Source of the DNA: UBA6522 sp965204155 | GTDB taxonomy: Bacteria > Pseudomonadota > Gammaproteobacteria > Steroidobacterales > Rariloculaceae | Direction: 5' to 3' | NCBI GenBank assembly: GCA_965204155.1 | Contig: OZ241971.1 | Location: 3,844,001-3,908,000 of the forward strand | DNA length: 64,000 nt | Shown: positions 44,266-52,958 of the stretch, piece after piece | Layout: each line of letters starts with the position of its first letter | How positions within the stretch are numbered: position 1 is the stretch's first letter | The notes under the pieces: generated by a model | What the model saw: the letters and a program-made list of their open reading frames with translations, nothing else | What the model was told of the DNA's origin: nothing | The model's database searches: none | Made by a program: the position numbers and the translations under genes

Positions 44266-44410
44266 ACTTGAAGTTTAGCTCACCAAGCTCTAGCCGAACG
44301 GCAGAAATGTATCGTACCGGCTGCCCGCCCCAAGATGAAACTAAGCGTTGTTCCACATGGGAGTATGATAAAATATCAAATGATTGCGAATAGCCCCAAA
44401 AATTTGTATA

Positions 44411-44779
44411 GTGGAGCTGAATTTGCCTATTCTGGATGAAATAAGGCATCAATTGATAGTATTATCCGAAAGGAATGATGCTAGAGTGACTGACTGGACC
44501 CGAGACCGTCCGACCGACTGGCGGCCAGAACAGGTGCGAAATCCCAATGGAATGCTCGATACTCACTTTACCGACACGTCAGCCTGGGAACTCATCGCAA
44601 CGCAACTGAGAGCAGGCTGTGTTGTAGAGGTAGTGGAACTGCGTAAACCGCCAGGTGCCAGGGGATATGTTCTAAAGATCCCTATCGAGTCAGGTCGACC
44701 TTATGTATACATTAAGCTCCAGTTGGGAGCAGGCAAGATAATCGGGCGCAGCTTTCACTACTCCAAGATTCCCAGCTAG
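44411..44779 (+). CDS. Small protein of unknown family, possible toxin of an MqsA-like pair
   Basis: A 122-residue soluble protein; no family is recognised with confidence. Its C-terminal part reads GYVLKIPIESGRPYVYIKLQLGAGKIIGRSFHYSKI, beta-rich and basic, with a loose likeness to MqsR/RelE-type RNases whose last strand also ends in a basic SF-K stretch. It is 11 bases upstream of a gene with MqsA features, and the toxin-before-antitoxin order is that of mqsRA. The start is not certain: GTG at 44411 and TTG at 44384 are both open, neither with a clear ribosome binding site. Base composition is visibly less GC-rich than the flanks, a sign of transfer. Alternative: an accessory protein without toxicity. 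Confidence 0.55.
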   Translation: MELNLPILDEIRHQLIVLSERNDARVTDWTRDRPTDWRPEQVRNPNGMLDTHFTDTSAWELIATQLRAGCVVEVVELRKPPGARGYVLKIPIESGRPYVYIKLQLGAGKIIGRSFHYSKIPS

Positions 44780-44790
44780 GAGAACCACCA

Positions 44791-45357
44791 ATGCCATTGC
44801 AAATTACTCGCGCGGAGCCAGGAGACGGCAAGAATAAGCTGTCTTGTTCCCTGTGCGGCGGTAGCGAGGTTTCGACAAAAATTTGTCACCACACATTTGT
44901 CTACGGAGAAGGTGCAGGTGCGGTTGAGCTGGCGGTAGATCTTCCGGTGCGTAGTTGCCGCGCGTGTGAATTCGAGTATTTGGACGAAGCAAGCGAACGC
45001 CTTAAGCACGAAACGGTCTGCAATCACTTGGGCGTATTGTCGCCCCACAAGATTCGGAGCATCAGACGTAATCTTGGAATGTCGCGGAAGGAGTTTGCCC
45101 AAGTCACGGGACTGGGTACCGCTTCATTGAATCGCTGGGAGAATGGACTGTCCATTCAGACCTACGGATACGATCGTTATCTGCGCCTCTTGGCCCTTCC
45201 AGAGATTGTGCCGAGACTGGAGATGCTGCTCATGTCATCACAGATAGCAGACTCTGGAGCGTACACAGACACAAGCAAATGGAAAGTGTTGACGACGAAC
45301 GACGAAGATCGATTGCGCAAACAAAGTAACGTGTATCAGCTTCGGCCAGCTGCGTGA
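44791..45357 (+). CDS. MqsA-like antitoxin (YgiT zinc finger plus HTH)
   Basis: A 188-residue protein. The N-terminal zinc site is CSLCGG (Cys19, Cys22) paired with CRAC (Cys56, Cys59), as in the MqsA/YgiT family. The HTH_XRE domain follows: IRSIRRNLGMSRKEFAQVTGLGTASLNRWENG. MqsA proteins bind the toxin by the zinc domain and repress the operon with the HTH. It is longer than E. coli MqsA (131 residues), with an extra tail of some 50 residues. AGGAGAA precedes the ATG. The gene is 11 bases after the unknown small gene and four bases before the ATPase gene, so all three are one operon. Confidence 0.85.
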   Translation: MPLQITRAEPGDGKNKLSCSLCGGSEVSTKICHHTFVYGEGAGAVELAVDLPVRSCRACEFEYLDEASERLKHETVCNHLGVLSPHKIRSIRRNLGMSRKEFAQVTGLGTASLNRWENGLSIQTYGYDRYLRLLALPEIVPRLEMLLMSSQIADSGAYTDTSKWKVLTTNDEDRLRKQSNVYQLRPAA

Positions 45358-45361
45358 CAGG

Positions 45362-47233
45362 ATGTACGTTACTACGTTCTACTCATTCAAGGGCGGTGTG
45401 GGGCGCACCATGGCGTTGGCTAACGTCGCTGTGGCGCTAGCCAACCGCGGGCGCCGTGTACTAGTAGTGGACTTCGATCTCGAGGCGCCAGGACTTGACA
45501 CATTTGATGTCATGCAGCCCAAGGCTCACGTACCCGGACTAATCGATTTTGTCGTCGAGTATTTGAAGTCTGGACAAGCACCGTCCGTGGAGAGATTCAT
45601 CAGCGAAACGTCGGGTGTGAAGGAGCGTGACGGCAGTCTGTGGATCATGCCATCCGGGCACGCCGAAAACTACGCAACAAGTTTCAATGAGATTGATTGG
45701 GGTAGTTTGTACGCTGAACAAGATGGTTTCTTGTTGTTCGAGGATCTCAAGGCGCAGTGGCGCAAGATGTTGGCACCTGATTACGTATTGATTGATTCAC
45801 GAACGGGACATACTGACACTGGGGGAATTTGCACGCGGCAGCTTCCAGATGCCGTAGTTGTCTTGTTTTTTCCTAATGAACAGAATTTGCGTGGGCTAAC
45901 AAGGGTTGTAAGGGATATTCGGTCGGAGGCTCAAGAACCGCGCAACAAGAGTATTGAACTACATTTTGTAATGTCCAACGTGCCGGATTTGGACGATGAA
46001 GACAGAATTCTCGACGAAAAGAAAGCTGCATTTCAGAATCAGCTCGAGTTTAGTCGCGAGCCGCTAATAGTGCACAGATATGACAGTCTGTCCCTATTGA
46101 ACCAAGTGCTGTTTGTGAAAGACCGTCCGAGAAGCCGCCTCGCAAATGAATACTTGAAGCTAGTCAGCGAAATTGCGGTTCGCAATACAGCTGATCGCGA
46201 TGGTGCACTTGAGTATATCCGCCGCCTGACCAGGTCTTGGGCTGACGCTGGAGTAGATGACACGATACTTGCGGCTGAAGATAGGCTTGTCGACATCCAG
46301 GAAAAACACTCCAGCGATGGGGAAGTGTTATTTCGACTTGCAGAACATTACCAGCGAATTGCTGAACCGGATCGAGTAAGGGAGTTGGTGCAAAAGTCCA
46401 TTAGCTCAGGATACGAAGATCCCCGTGCTTACCTGACCCGCGCTCGAATTCGAGCAAAGCGTGGAAATCGCTCCGGCGCAAGCGATGACGCTAGGCGAGT
46501 CTTGGATTCAGATCGAGCATCTCCACCCATGTTGAGCGAGGCAATTCCACTAATTGACAAGTTCAGCGCAAAGTCAGTTTCTGAATCCACTGCCGTTAAG
46601 TCACTGAGCAACAAAGCACGCCTGTGGCTTGCTTCGAAATTGAACCGCTCTCTGGACGAGTTAGGCGTGGCAGATCGCATACTAATGACGACTGTCGACT
46701 TACAAGAGCAACCGCCTGGCCAAAGTGAGCCATATTCTCGACATGCACATGAGCGAGACTTTTTTCAATTGAGTCTTGTGTATATTGGAACCGGTAGATT
46801 TGCCCATGCAATGGATATGCTGCTTCCTAGCGGGAAGGGAATAGCCGAATTGGGGAAGGTTGATACCTTCAATTACGGAATGGCTAAATGGGGATATACG
46901 GGATTGGTAGCGGCAGAGGTGTTCCAACGGGTTGTCGAACTTGATCAGGCAGAAGACTCAGACGACGATGACGTGTCAGCAAATTATCAGCAGTGTCTTT
47001 CAATTGCGTCTTGGGCAAACGGCGACAAGAAAAGAGCACTGAAACACGTCGAAGGGGCCCGCAATGCAATTGAAGATATGCGGCGATATGGCTTTCGGGA
47101 TGATGGCATCAAGGAGTTTAGTTGCTGGAGATATTACGAAGTGGATAATGATGAGTTTGTCGCAGATTTAAATGAGATTACGGAGCTCATAAATGGTGAC
47201 GATTCACGTAAGCCACACTTCATTACTCGCTAA
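45362..47233 (+). CDS. ParA/MinD-like ATPase (KGGVGR variant) with helical repeat region
   Basis: A 623-residue protein. The N-terminal 260 residues are a SIMIBI NTPase: FYSFKGGVGRTMALANVAVALA with Arg in place of the P-loop Lys but the ParA signature Lys10 kept, VLVVDFDLEAPGL (A' motif), and DYVLIDSRTGHTDTGG (Walker B). The rest is helical and has TPR-like pieces (VLFRLAEHYQRIAEPDRVRELVQ, RAYLTRARIRAKRGNRSGASDDARRVLDS). The KGGVGR variant is known from ATPases linked to signalling or conflict systems in bacteria. It overlaps no other gene but starts four bases after the MqsA-like stop. It could be a partner that controls the toxin pair, or an effector regulated by it. Function not established. 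Confidence 0.82.
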   Translation: MYVTTFYSFKGGVGRTMALANVAVALANRGRRVLVVDFDLEAPGLDTFDVMQPKAHVPGLIDFVVEYLKSGQAPSVERFISETSGVKERDGSLWIMPSGHAENYATSFNEIDWGSLYAEQDGFLLFEDLKAQWRKMLAPDYVLIDSRTGHTDTGGICTRQLPDAVVVLFFPNEQNLRGLTRVVRDIRSEAQEPRNKSIELHFVMSNVPDLDDEDRILDEKKAAFQNQLEFSREPLIVHRYDSLSLLNQVLFVKDRPRSRLANEYLKLVSEIAVRNTADRDGALEYIRRLTRSWADAGVDDTILAAEDRLVDIQEKHSSDGEVLFRLAEHYQRIAEPDRVRELVQKSISSGYEDPRAYLTRARIRAKRGNRSGASDDARRVLDSDRASPPMLSEAIPLIDKFSAKSVSESTAVKSLSNKARLWLASKLNRSLDELGVADRILMTTVDLQEQPPGQSEPYSRHAHERDFFQLSLVYIGTGRFAHAMDMLLPSGKGIAELGKVDTFNYGMAKWGYTGLVAAEVFQRVVELDQAEDSDDDDVSANYQQCLSIASWANGDKKRALKHVEGARNAIEDMRRYGFRDDGIKEFSCWRYYEVDNDEFVADLNEITELINGDDSRKPHFITR

Positions 47234-47418
47234 CATAGCGTTGCGGCCAACAAAGGTTCAGGAGTACGGGCGGACAAGTCGTCCGAGGGCTGACACGTGC
47301 AAATGAGAGGCGAAAAGGATCCTACGTTTTTTGCGGCAGCTTTCGACGTTAAGCTGACGTTACGGGGTCATATCCGGAATCGATTGGCCGACAGTGCAGT
47401 TTTTGCGGTTTGTGCGCC

Positions 47419-49182
47419 TTAGCGGTTCGGGTAGTTTTCGGGAAGTACCTGCCATCGTTCGAACTGGTTGATCCGCACCTCGCGCACCACCTGGTTGGTG
47501 TCGGCGTAGTCCTCCCACGCCGCGATCAGCCGGTCCATCACTTCCGGATGTTCCGCGCTGATGTCGGTTCGTTCCCCGGGGTCGGTCTGCAGATCGTAGA
47601 GCTGCCAGCGATACCAGCTCTCCGGAACCTCGAACGGCCACCACGTGTTGACGGCAGGCTGCTCCCAAATCAGCTTGTAGCGCCCCTGGCGCACCCAGCG
47701 GCTGCCGTGCAATTCAGACGCGAAGACGTGGTCTTCCGAATAGACCGGAGCCGCATCGGCGCCGAGCACGCCGGCAAAGGACCGGCCGGTAATAGCGGCC
47801 ACCTCACGGCCTTGGACCGAGGTGCTGTCAATGGACGCGCCGGCAAGCTCCAGCACGGTCGGAGCGATATCGATGGCGCCGAGGTACTGGCCGTCGAGCC
47901 CCGCGGGATTCGTCCCGTCACCGTGGAGTATGAATGCGGGCACCAGGGTCCCGCCTTCGGTCGCGTACCCCTTGAAGCGGCTGAAGGGCGCCGTGGCGGC
48001 CTGGGCCCAACTCGCGCCGTAGCTGATGTAGGAATTGGCCGCGCCCAGGTTCTCCAGGGAATTGTCGCTGTTATCCCGTTCGATTCGCTGGGAAAAGGTG
48101 GGACTGTACTCCATGTTCTCGGTTGCCGCGCCGTTATCCGACATGAACAGTATGACTGTGTTTTCCAGTTCGCCGATGTCTTCCAGGTGGTCGATCAGCC
48201 GGCCCACGTGATAATCCAGGTTCTCCACCATGGCGGCGTAGATTTCCATGCGCCGGGCGTAGTGGGCCTGGGTCTCGGCGTTCAGCTCGTCCCAGGCCGG
48301 CCCGAGGGGCTCGAAGTCGCCTGCGCCTGTTTCCGGGATGACGCCGAGCGCCTCGGCCCGCTCCATGCGCGCGACGCGCAGCGCGTCGTATCCGTCGTCA
48401 TAGACGCCGGCGTACCGGTCGATGAAGTCGGGCGGGACCTGCAGCGGCCAGTGGGGAGACGTGTAGGCGGCGAAGACGAAAAAGGGCCGTCCGTCGCCGT
48501 GATTTTCGTCGATGAAACCGATGAGCTTGTCGGTATGCGCGCGGGTGGAATAGAAACCTTCCTGCGTCGGTTCGACCCATTCGCCGTCTTCCACGTACAG
48601 ACGTTCGGGAATGACCATGTGGCTGCCCGAGCCCGGCAGCAGCGCGAACGAGCGGTCGAACCCGCGGTCGACGGGCCATTGCCCGGGGTCGGGGCCAAGG
48701 TGCCACTTGCCGGCCATGTAGGAGCGGTAACCCACCTCGGCAAGGCGTTCCGGCAGCGATGCCACCCGCTCGGAAAGGTAGGTCTCATAGCCGGGTTGAC
48801 CTTCCTCCAGACCCGTGAACCAATTGGCCCCGAACATGGTGCCAAGCCCCGCGACGTGGTGGTCGGTTCCCGCGAGCAGCATCGCCCGGGTCGGCGCGCA
48901 CATGGGGAGGACGTGAAAATTCGTGAACGTCACCGACCGTGACGCCAGATCGTCCAGGACCGGGGTTCGGATTTCGCCGCCGTACGCGCCGAGGTCGGTA
49001 TAGCCCAGGTCGTCGGCGACGATGAGCAGGAAGTTCGGTTGTACGGGCGATGCCGTGGTGGGTTCGGGCGACGCCGATCCGGGTTCGGGCGTTGCCGTGC
49101 CGGGTTCAGAAGGAGGCGGTTGCGGTCCGCAGGCGGCGAGAGTGAACGCGGCCGTCAGAACCACTGCGCGGATTGCTTTCAT
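47419..49182 (-). CDS. Sulfatase lipoprotein
   Basis: A 587-residue type I sulfatase anchored by a lipobox (LAAC, Cys18). A short Pro/Glu/Ser/Thr-rich linker of repeats (PEPGSASPEPTTASP) follows. Metal pair in IVADDLGYTDLG, activation motif MCAPTRAMLLAG with Cys95, AGKWHLGPDP and FMSDNGAATEN. The CAPTR form with later FVFAAYTSPHWPLQVP and WRWQLYDLQTDPGE is common in arylsulfatases from marine bacteria. The linker may reach through the periplasm. Sulfate released in the periplasm fits the exporter gene directly downstream. Substrate unknown. Confidence 0.93.
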   Translation of the reverse strand: MKAIRAVVLTAAFTLAACGPQPPPSEPGTATPEPGSASPEPTTASPVQPNFLLIVADDLGYTDLGAYGGEIRTPVLDDLASRSVTFTNFHVLPMCAPTRAMLLAGTDHHVAGLGTMFGANWFTGLEEGQPGYETYLSERVASLPERLAEVGYRSYMAGKWHLGPDPGQWPVDRGFDRSFALLPGSGSHMVIPERLYVEDGEWVEPTQEGFYSTRAHTDKLIGFIDENHGDGRPFFVFAAYTSPHWPLQVPPDFIDRYAGVYDDGYDALRVARMERAEALGVIPETGAGDFEPLGPAWDELNAETQAHYARRMEIYAAMVENLDYHVGRLIDHLEDIGELENTVILFMSDNGAATENMEYSPTFSQRIERDNSDNSLENLGAANSYISYGASWAQAATAPFSRFKGYATEGGTLVPAFILHGDGTNPAGLDGQYLGAIDIAPTVLELAGASIDSTSVQGREVAAITGRSFAGVLGADAAPVYSEDHVFASELHGSRWVRQGRYKLIWEQPAVNTWWPFEVPESWYRWQLYDLQTDPGERTDISAEHPEVMDRLIAAWEDYADTNQVVREVRINQFERWQVLPENYPNR

Positions 49183-49212
49183 CGTTGGTTTTCCCTGTTT
49201 GCGCCTGGCCAG

Positions 49213-49998
49213 CTATACGCCGACCAGATTCGACACACCATCCCATATCAGCTTCAGGCCCACAAGGAAGATGGAGGCCAGAACGATCGCGAAAAAGGTC
49301 TTTTCGGGCAGCCGGCGATTGATCCACACGCCCAGAAAGACACCGATCGGTACCAGCGGCAACAGTGCCGCGGACACCGAGAGGTTGGTCACCGAAAGCT
49401 GGCCCAGCATCCCGTAGGGGATGAGCTTGATGGCATTGGCGGCGGCAAAGAACATCACGCTCGTGCCGGCGTAGATCTCCTTCTTCAGGCCCTGTGGAAT
49501 GACATAGACCTGGTAGGGCGGCGACCCGGCGTGGGCCAGGAAGCTGGTGAACCCCGCACAGGTTCCCCAGAACACGCCCCAGGGCTTGCTGGGAACCCTT
49601 CGGGGCTGCGATTGCCCCGCCGCCCGGTGCCGGTACAGTTCGTTGACGCGGTGAATCGTGAACACCACGGCGATGATGCCCACCAGCAGGCGCACGATCT
49701 GGTCGTTGACCCAGCCGGCGGTCAGCCCGCCGATGGTGATGCCCACCGTGGCCGCCGGTATCAGCAGGGCCAGGTTGCGCGCGTCCCAGCGTTTCCGGTA
49801 CATCCAGATGCTGAGAAAATCCATGGGAATCATGATCGGCAGCATGATGCCCGCCGCCTGAATGGGCGATATGACCAGCGACATCAGGGGTACGGCGAGC
49901 AGGGCGACGCCGCCGAATCCCCCCTTGGAAATGCCGGTAACGAGAACCGCGACGATCGCAATGGCGACAAAGGCGGGATCGGTCAGCAGTTCGGGCAT
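49213..49998 (-). CDS. TauE/SafE family sulfite/anion exporter
   Basis: A 261-residue inner-membrane protein with about eight helices. The motif TGISKGGFGGVALLAVPLMSLVISPIQAAGIMLPIMI is the typical repeat start of the family; the second repeat lies at WGTCAGFTSFLAHAGSPPYQVYVIP. TauE/SafE proteins export sulfite, sulfoacetate or related anions. Here the neighbour sulfatase makes sulfate disposal a reasonable role, but export of an organic acid is equally possible. It is the gene before the sulfatase on the same strand (30 bases apart). Confidence 0.9.
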   Translation of the reverse strand: MPELLTDPAFVAIAIVAVLVTGISKGGFGGVALLAVPLMSLVISPIQAAGIMLPIMIPMDFLSIWMYRKRWDARNLALLIPAATVGITIGGLTAGWVNDQIVRLLVGIIAVVFTIHRVNELYRHRAAGQSQPRRVPSKPWGVFWGTCAGFTSFLAHAGSPPYQVYVIPQGLKKEIYAGTSVMFFAAANAIKLIPYGMLGQLSVTNLSVSAALLPLVPIGVFLGVWINRRLPEKTFFAIVLASIFLVGLKLIWDGVSNLVGV

Positions 49999-50042
49999 CG
50001 GTCAATCTCGGGAGTTGCTGTCCGGAACGGCGTCAATCGATC

Positions 50043-50924
50043 CTACTCGATGCCGCTGGCCCGGGCCTGTTCCCGCGCCATCACCGCCCAGTCGAGGTCG
50101 CCGTCACCGTGCGCCCTGGCGCCCAGCAGCCGGTCCCGCCAGACATTGGCGCTGGGCAGGGGCACGTCCACGGCTTCGCCTGCGGCCAGCGCCAGGTTCG
50201 CGTCCTTGAGCCCGATCTCCACGGATGCGCCGACCTTGTCGTAGGCCTCGTCCACGATGATCTGCCCGTAGACATGGAAGGCGGGCGCCCCGAACAGCCC
50301 CTCGGTCATGACCTGCTGGAACAGCGCCGGCTCCACGCCGAACTTGCGCACCAGCGACATGCTCTCGCCGATGATCTCGATGACGCTGCCGAGCACGAAA
50401 TTGTTGGCGATCTTGACGGCCGTGGAAGTCTGGGGCTCGTCGCCGGTGATGAACGTGCTTTTTCCGAGCACGTCGAAAATGGGCTTGAGCCGCTGCAATG
50501 CCTCCGGCGGACCGCCCGGTACCAGGGTCAGCTCGCCCTCCGCGGCAAGGTCCGGCCGGCCGAGGACATGGCCGGCCACGAGAATCTGGCCGGCGTCGGC
50601 ATGCGCCGCGGTGAGCTTGCGGATGACCTGCACGCCATGCGTGCCGCTGACCATGTGAATCGCCCCGTCGGGCAGGCATTCCAGCAGTCCACCGGGAGAA
50701 AAGACCAGCGCGTTCAGCGCTTCGTCGTGGGGCAGCATCGAGATCACCACGTCACGGCCGGCGGAGACGTCCGCAACGCTGTCGGCAACGGTGGCTCCGG
50801 CGGCGCCCAGGTCTTCGAGTAAAGCGGGTACCAGGTCGAAAATTGCCAGATCGTGTCCGCTCTGAAGGATTCTCGACGCCATCCCGTGGCCCATGCGTCC
50901 CAGGCCGATGAAACCGACTTTCAT
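50043..50924 (-). CDS. NAD(P)-dependent oxidoreductase, 3-hydroxyisobutyrate dehydrogenase family
   Basis: A 293-residue cytoplasmic enzyme of the beta-hydroxyacid dehydrogenase family. The Rossmann motif is VGFIGLGRMGHGMASRIL. The substrate-binding box is VAGHVLGRPDLAAEGELTLVPGG. The catalytic Lys lies in TAVKIANNFVLGS, and the C-terminal GLKDANLALAAGEAVDVPLP is typical. The usual DAPVSGG substrate box is replaced by AGHVLGRPD, as in the beta-hydroxyacid dehydrogenase groups that act on other substrates. CGGAGA lies seven bases before the ATG. It lies between TauE and the GntR regulator, all on the minus strand. It probably processes a hydroxyacid imported by the neighbouring TRAP system. 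Confidence 0.9.
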   Translation of the reverse strand: MKVGFIGLGRMGHGMASRILQSGHDLAIFDLVPALLEDLGAAGATVADSVADVSAGRDVVISMLPHDEALNALVFSPGGLLECLPDGAIHMVSGTHGVQVIRKLTAAHADAGQILVAGHVLGRPDLAAEGELTLVPGGPPEALQRLKPIFDVLGKSTFITGDEPQTSTAVKIANNFVLGSVIEIIGESMSLVRKFGVEPALFQQVMTEGLFGAPAFHVYGQIIVDEAYDKVGASVEIGLKDANLALAAGEAVDVPLPSANVWRDRLLGARAHGDGDLDWAVMAREQARASGIE

Positions 50925-50980
50925 CACGTGTCTCCGAGTGTAGCTTGTGTCAGGTGCGAGCCAGGCCGACCGGGCTTCGT

Positions 50981-51664
50981 TCAGGAAAGGTTGCCGCTGG
51001 CGAGAACGATTTCGCCGGTGACCCGGTAGTGCGACCGCAGCAACTCCACCGCCGCGTCGGCGTCGCGGTCCAGTGCCGCGTCGCGAATCGTGCGATGTTC
51101 GTCCAGTTCGTGGCGGTCCCGATAATCCTTCATGGAACTGAGATTGCGGTAGCGGAGCGTCTGTTCGTGCAGTTGCGCGCAAAAGCCCAGAAGAATACCC
51201 GAATCGCAGGCCGACAGCAGCGACAGATGATAGGCGCGGTGCAGATCCTCCCAGGTCCCGTCGAAACTGACATATTGTTCGTCGGACAGCCGGTTTCTCT
51301 TCGAGAGCCGGTGATATGCCACCAGCACGCCTTCTTCCCACGCCGCATCGCCATGGCGGATGGATTCGCGCAGCGCGACTTCTTCCAGCCAGCAACGGGT
51401 CCGGATCAGTTCCGACAGTTCATCCGCCGAGGCCGGCGAGACCCGAAACCCCCGGTTCTCCTCGCGCTGCACCATGCCGTTTGCGGAAAGCCGGTTGAGG
51501 GCTTCGCGCAGCGGGCTGTTACCCACTTCATACCGTTCGGTGAGAAACTGGAGCCGAAGTTTGGTACCGGGCTGCAGCCGCCCGCCGACGATATCGTCCA
51601 GCAGCCGCTGGTAGGCGATGGACGCGAGGGTTTCGCGACCGTTGGTGGCAGTTGCGCTTGGCAT
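50981..51664 (-). CDS. GntR-family transcriptional regulator (FCD type)
   Basis: A 227-residue repressor. The winged helix is LASIAYQRLLDDIVGGRLQPGTKLRLQFLTERYEVGNSPLREALNRLSANGMV, and the C-terminal FCD domain includes ELSELIRTRCWLEEVALRESI and LHRAYHLSLLSACDSGILL. FCD regulators bind organic acids through a metal site with the His residues in DLHRAYH and RHELDEHRTI. AGGGA lies before the ATG at 51664. It is divergent from a TRAP transporter operon, with a 25-bp palindrome between them, so the transporter is its likely target. Confidence 0.9.
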   Translation of the reverse strand: MPSATATNGRETLASIAYQRLLDDIVGGRLQPGTKLRLQFLTERYEVGNSPLREALNRLSANGMVQREENRGFRVSPASADELSELIRTRCWLEEVALRESIRHGDAAWEEGVLVAYHRLSKRNRLSDEQYVSFDGTWEDLHRAYHLSLLSACDSGILLGFCAQLHEQTLRYRNLSSMKDYRDRHELDEHRTIRDAALDRDADAAVELLRSHYRVTGEIVLASGNLS

Positions 51665-51704
51665 TGAAGTTCCCTGGTCCGGATCAAGGGGCGCAGTTAT
51701 CGAA

Positions 51705-51729
51705 ATTATTTCCTTGCCGAGGAAATTAT
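51705..51729. promoter_or_regulatory. Candidate GntR operator
   Basis: Two 10-bp arms (51705-51714 and 51720-51729) are reverse complements at 9 of 10 positions, separated by five bases. The site is AT-rich in a GC-rich background and lies between the GntR gene and the TRAP operon it is divergent from. Confidence 0.45.
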
Positions 51730-51857
51730 CGCTAAAATTCGCCCCGTAGCCTGATTTCGCGAGTATACGTGGGAAACCAGCCAGCCGAAACACGCGAATG
51801 GTTTCAAAGACTGTAGACTGGCATTCGCAGCCGGTCCAAACGGAAAAGAGAGTTCCC

Positions 51858-52958
51858 ATGAATCCAGTTCGTCCCCCGAAGCCGCTCCGCCGCGCCCGCC
51901 TGCTGATGCTGGCCGGTCTCTGCGCCGCATTCCTTGGCGCCAAACCGGTACGCGCGCAGGAGGCCGTGCCGCTCACCGTCATCGATGCCTATGCGCCCAC
52001 TGCGTTGTGGGTACGGGTGTTCCTCGACTACTACATGCCCGAAGTGGACCGCCGGCTGGCGGAGACCGGCAACTACGAGATCGACTGGAACCGCGCCTTC
52101 GGCGGCACCGTGGCCAAGACGGGCGGCGTGCTCGAGGCGTTGCAGTACGGGTTGGCGGATATCGGCATCATCACGTCGCCGTTTCATCCGGACAAGATTC
52201 CGTTCTTCAACATCAGCTATGTGACGCCGCTGGTCACCGCGGACATCGGACTGGTGGCCCGAACGGTGGATGAACTGGTGGGACGCTACCCGGAGCTGCA
52301 GAAGCAGTGGGATGACTACAACCAGATTTTTCTGACTGCAGCGGGAGCGATCGATACCTATCAGGTACTGATGAACGAACCGATTGAAACGCTGGAGGAC
52401 TTCAGAGGCACAAAGATCTGCGGCGTCGGGTTGAACCTGCGCTACGTACAGGGGCTCGGTTCGGCGGCCGTGAGCAGCAACCTGGGCGACTTCTACAACA
52501 ACATCGCCACCGGATTGACCGACGGCACGGTGGCCTGGGCGGAGTCCGCCGTGGCCTACAAGCTTTACGAGGTCGCCCCCTACATGATCGACATTCGCCT
52601 TGGTGCGGTCACTTCCAAGGTCATCACCATGAACCGGCGTTCCTGGGAAAGGCTGCCCGAGGAAGTTCGCCGCGTGCTCGCCGAGACGGCCGTCGACTAC
52701 CGTGACGAACTGGCGCTGGAGACGGACCGGCGCGCCGAGTCGAGCCGCCACGAATTCGTCGAGCAGGGCGGAACGATCCAGCCGCTGACCGACGAACAGC
52801 GCCGGGTCTGGGCGGAGAGCCTGCCCAACATGGCGCAGGAATGGGCCGAGGACCTGGAAGAGAGGGGACTGCCGGGCAAACAGATCCTGCGCGACTACAT
52901 GGACATCATGCGCGCCAACAACCAGCCTATCGTCCGGCACTGGGATCGGGAACTGTGA
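51858..52958 (+). CDS. TRAP transporter solute-binding protein, DctP family
   Basis: A 366-residue periplasmic receptor. Signal peptide to KPVRAQ. It has the family features ALQYGLADIGIITSPFHPDKIPFFNISYVTPL, ETLEDFRGTKICGVGLNLRYVQGLGSAAVSSNLGDFYNNIATGLTDG and MNRRSWERLPEEVRRVLAE. The conserved Arg/Lys in FRGTKICG is in the binding-site region. GAGAG lies before the ATG at 51858. The stop overlaps the DctQ start by GTGA, so the three genes are one operon. Substrate unknown; a hydroxyacid is a guess from the neighbouring dehydrogenase. Confidence 0.92.
   Translation: MNPVRPPKPLRRARLLMLAGLCAAFLGAKPVRAQEAVPLTVIDAYAPTALWVRVFLDYYMPEVDRRLAETGNYEIDWNRAFGGTVAKTGGVLEALQYGLADIGIITSPFHPDKIPFFNISYVTPLVTADIGLVARTVDELVGRYPELQKQWDDYNQIFLTAAGAIDTYQVLMNEPIETLEDFRGTKICGVGLNLRYVQGLGSAAVSSNLGDFYNNIATGLTDGTVAWAESAVAYKLYEVAPYMIDIRLGAVTSKVITMNRRSWERLPEEVRRVLAETAVDYRDELALETDRRAESSRHEFVEQGGTIQPLTDEQRRVWAESLPNMAQEWAEDLEERGLPGKQILRDYMDIMRANNQPIVRHWDREL

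Noticed and set aside
44411..44779. Naming the small protein mqsR
   Set aside because: Only the neighbour is MqsA-like. The small protein has just a loose C-terminal likeness to MqsR and lacks a clear match, so no symbol is given.
47410..48942. Plus-strand open frame opposite the fourth sulfatase
   Set aside because: Antisense shadow; the sulfatase has the activation motif and metal pair.
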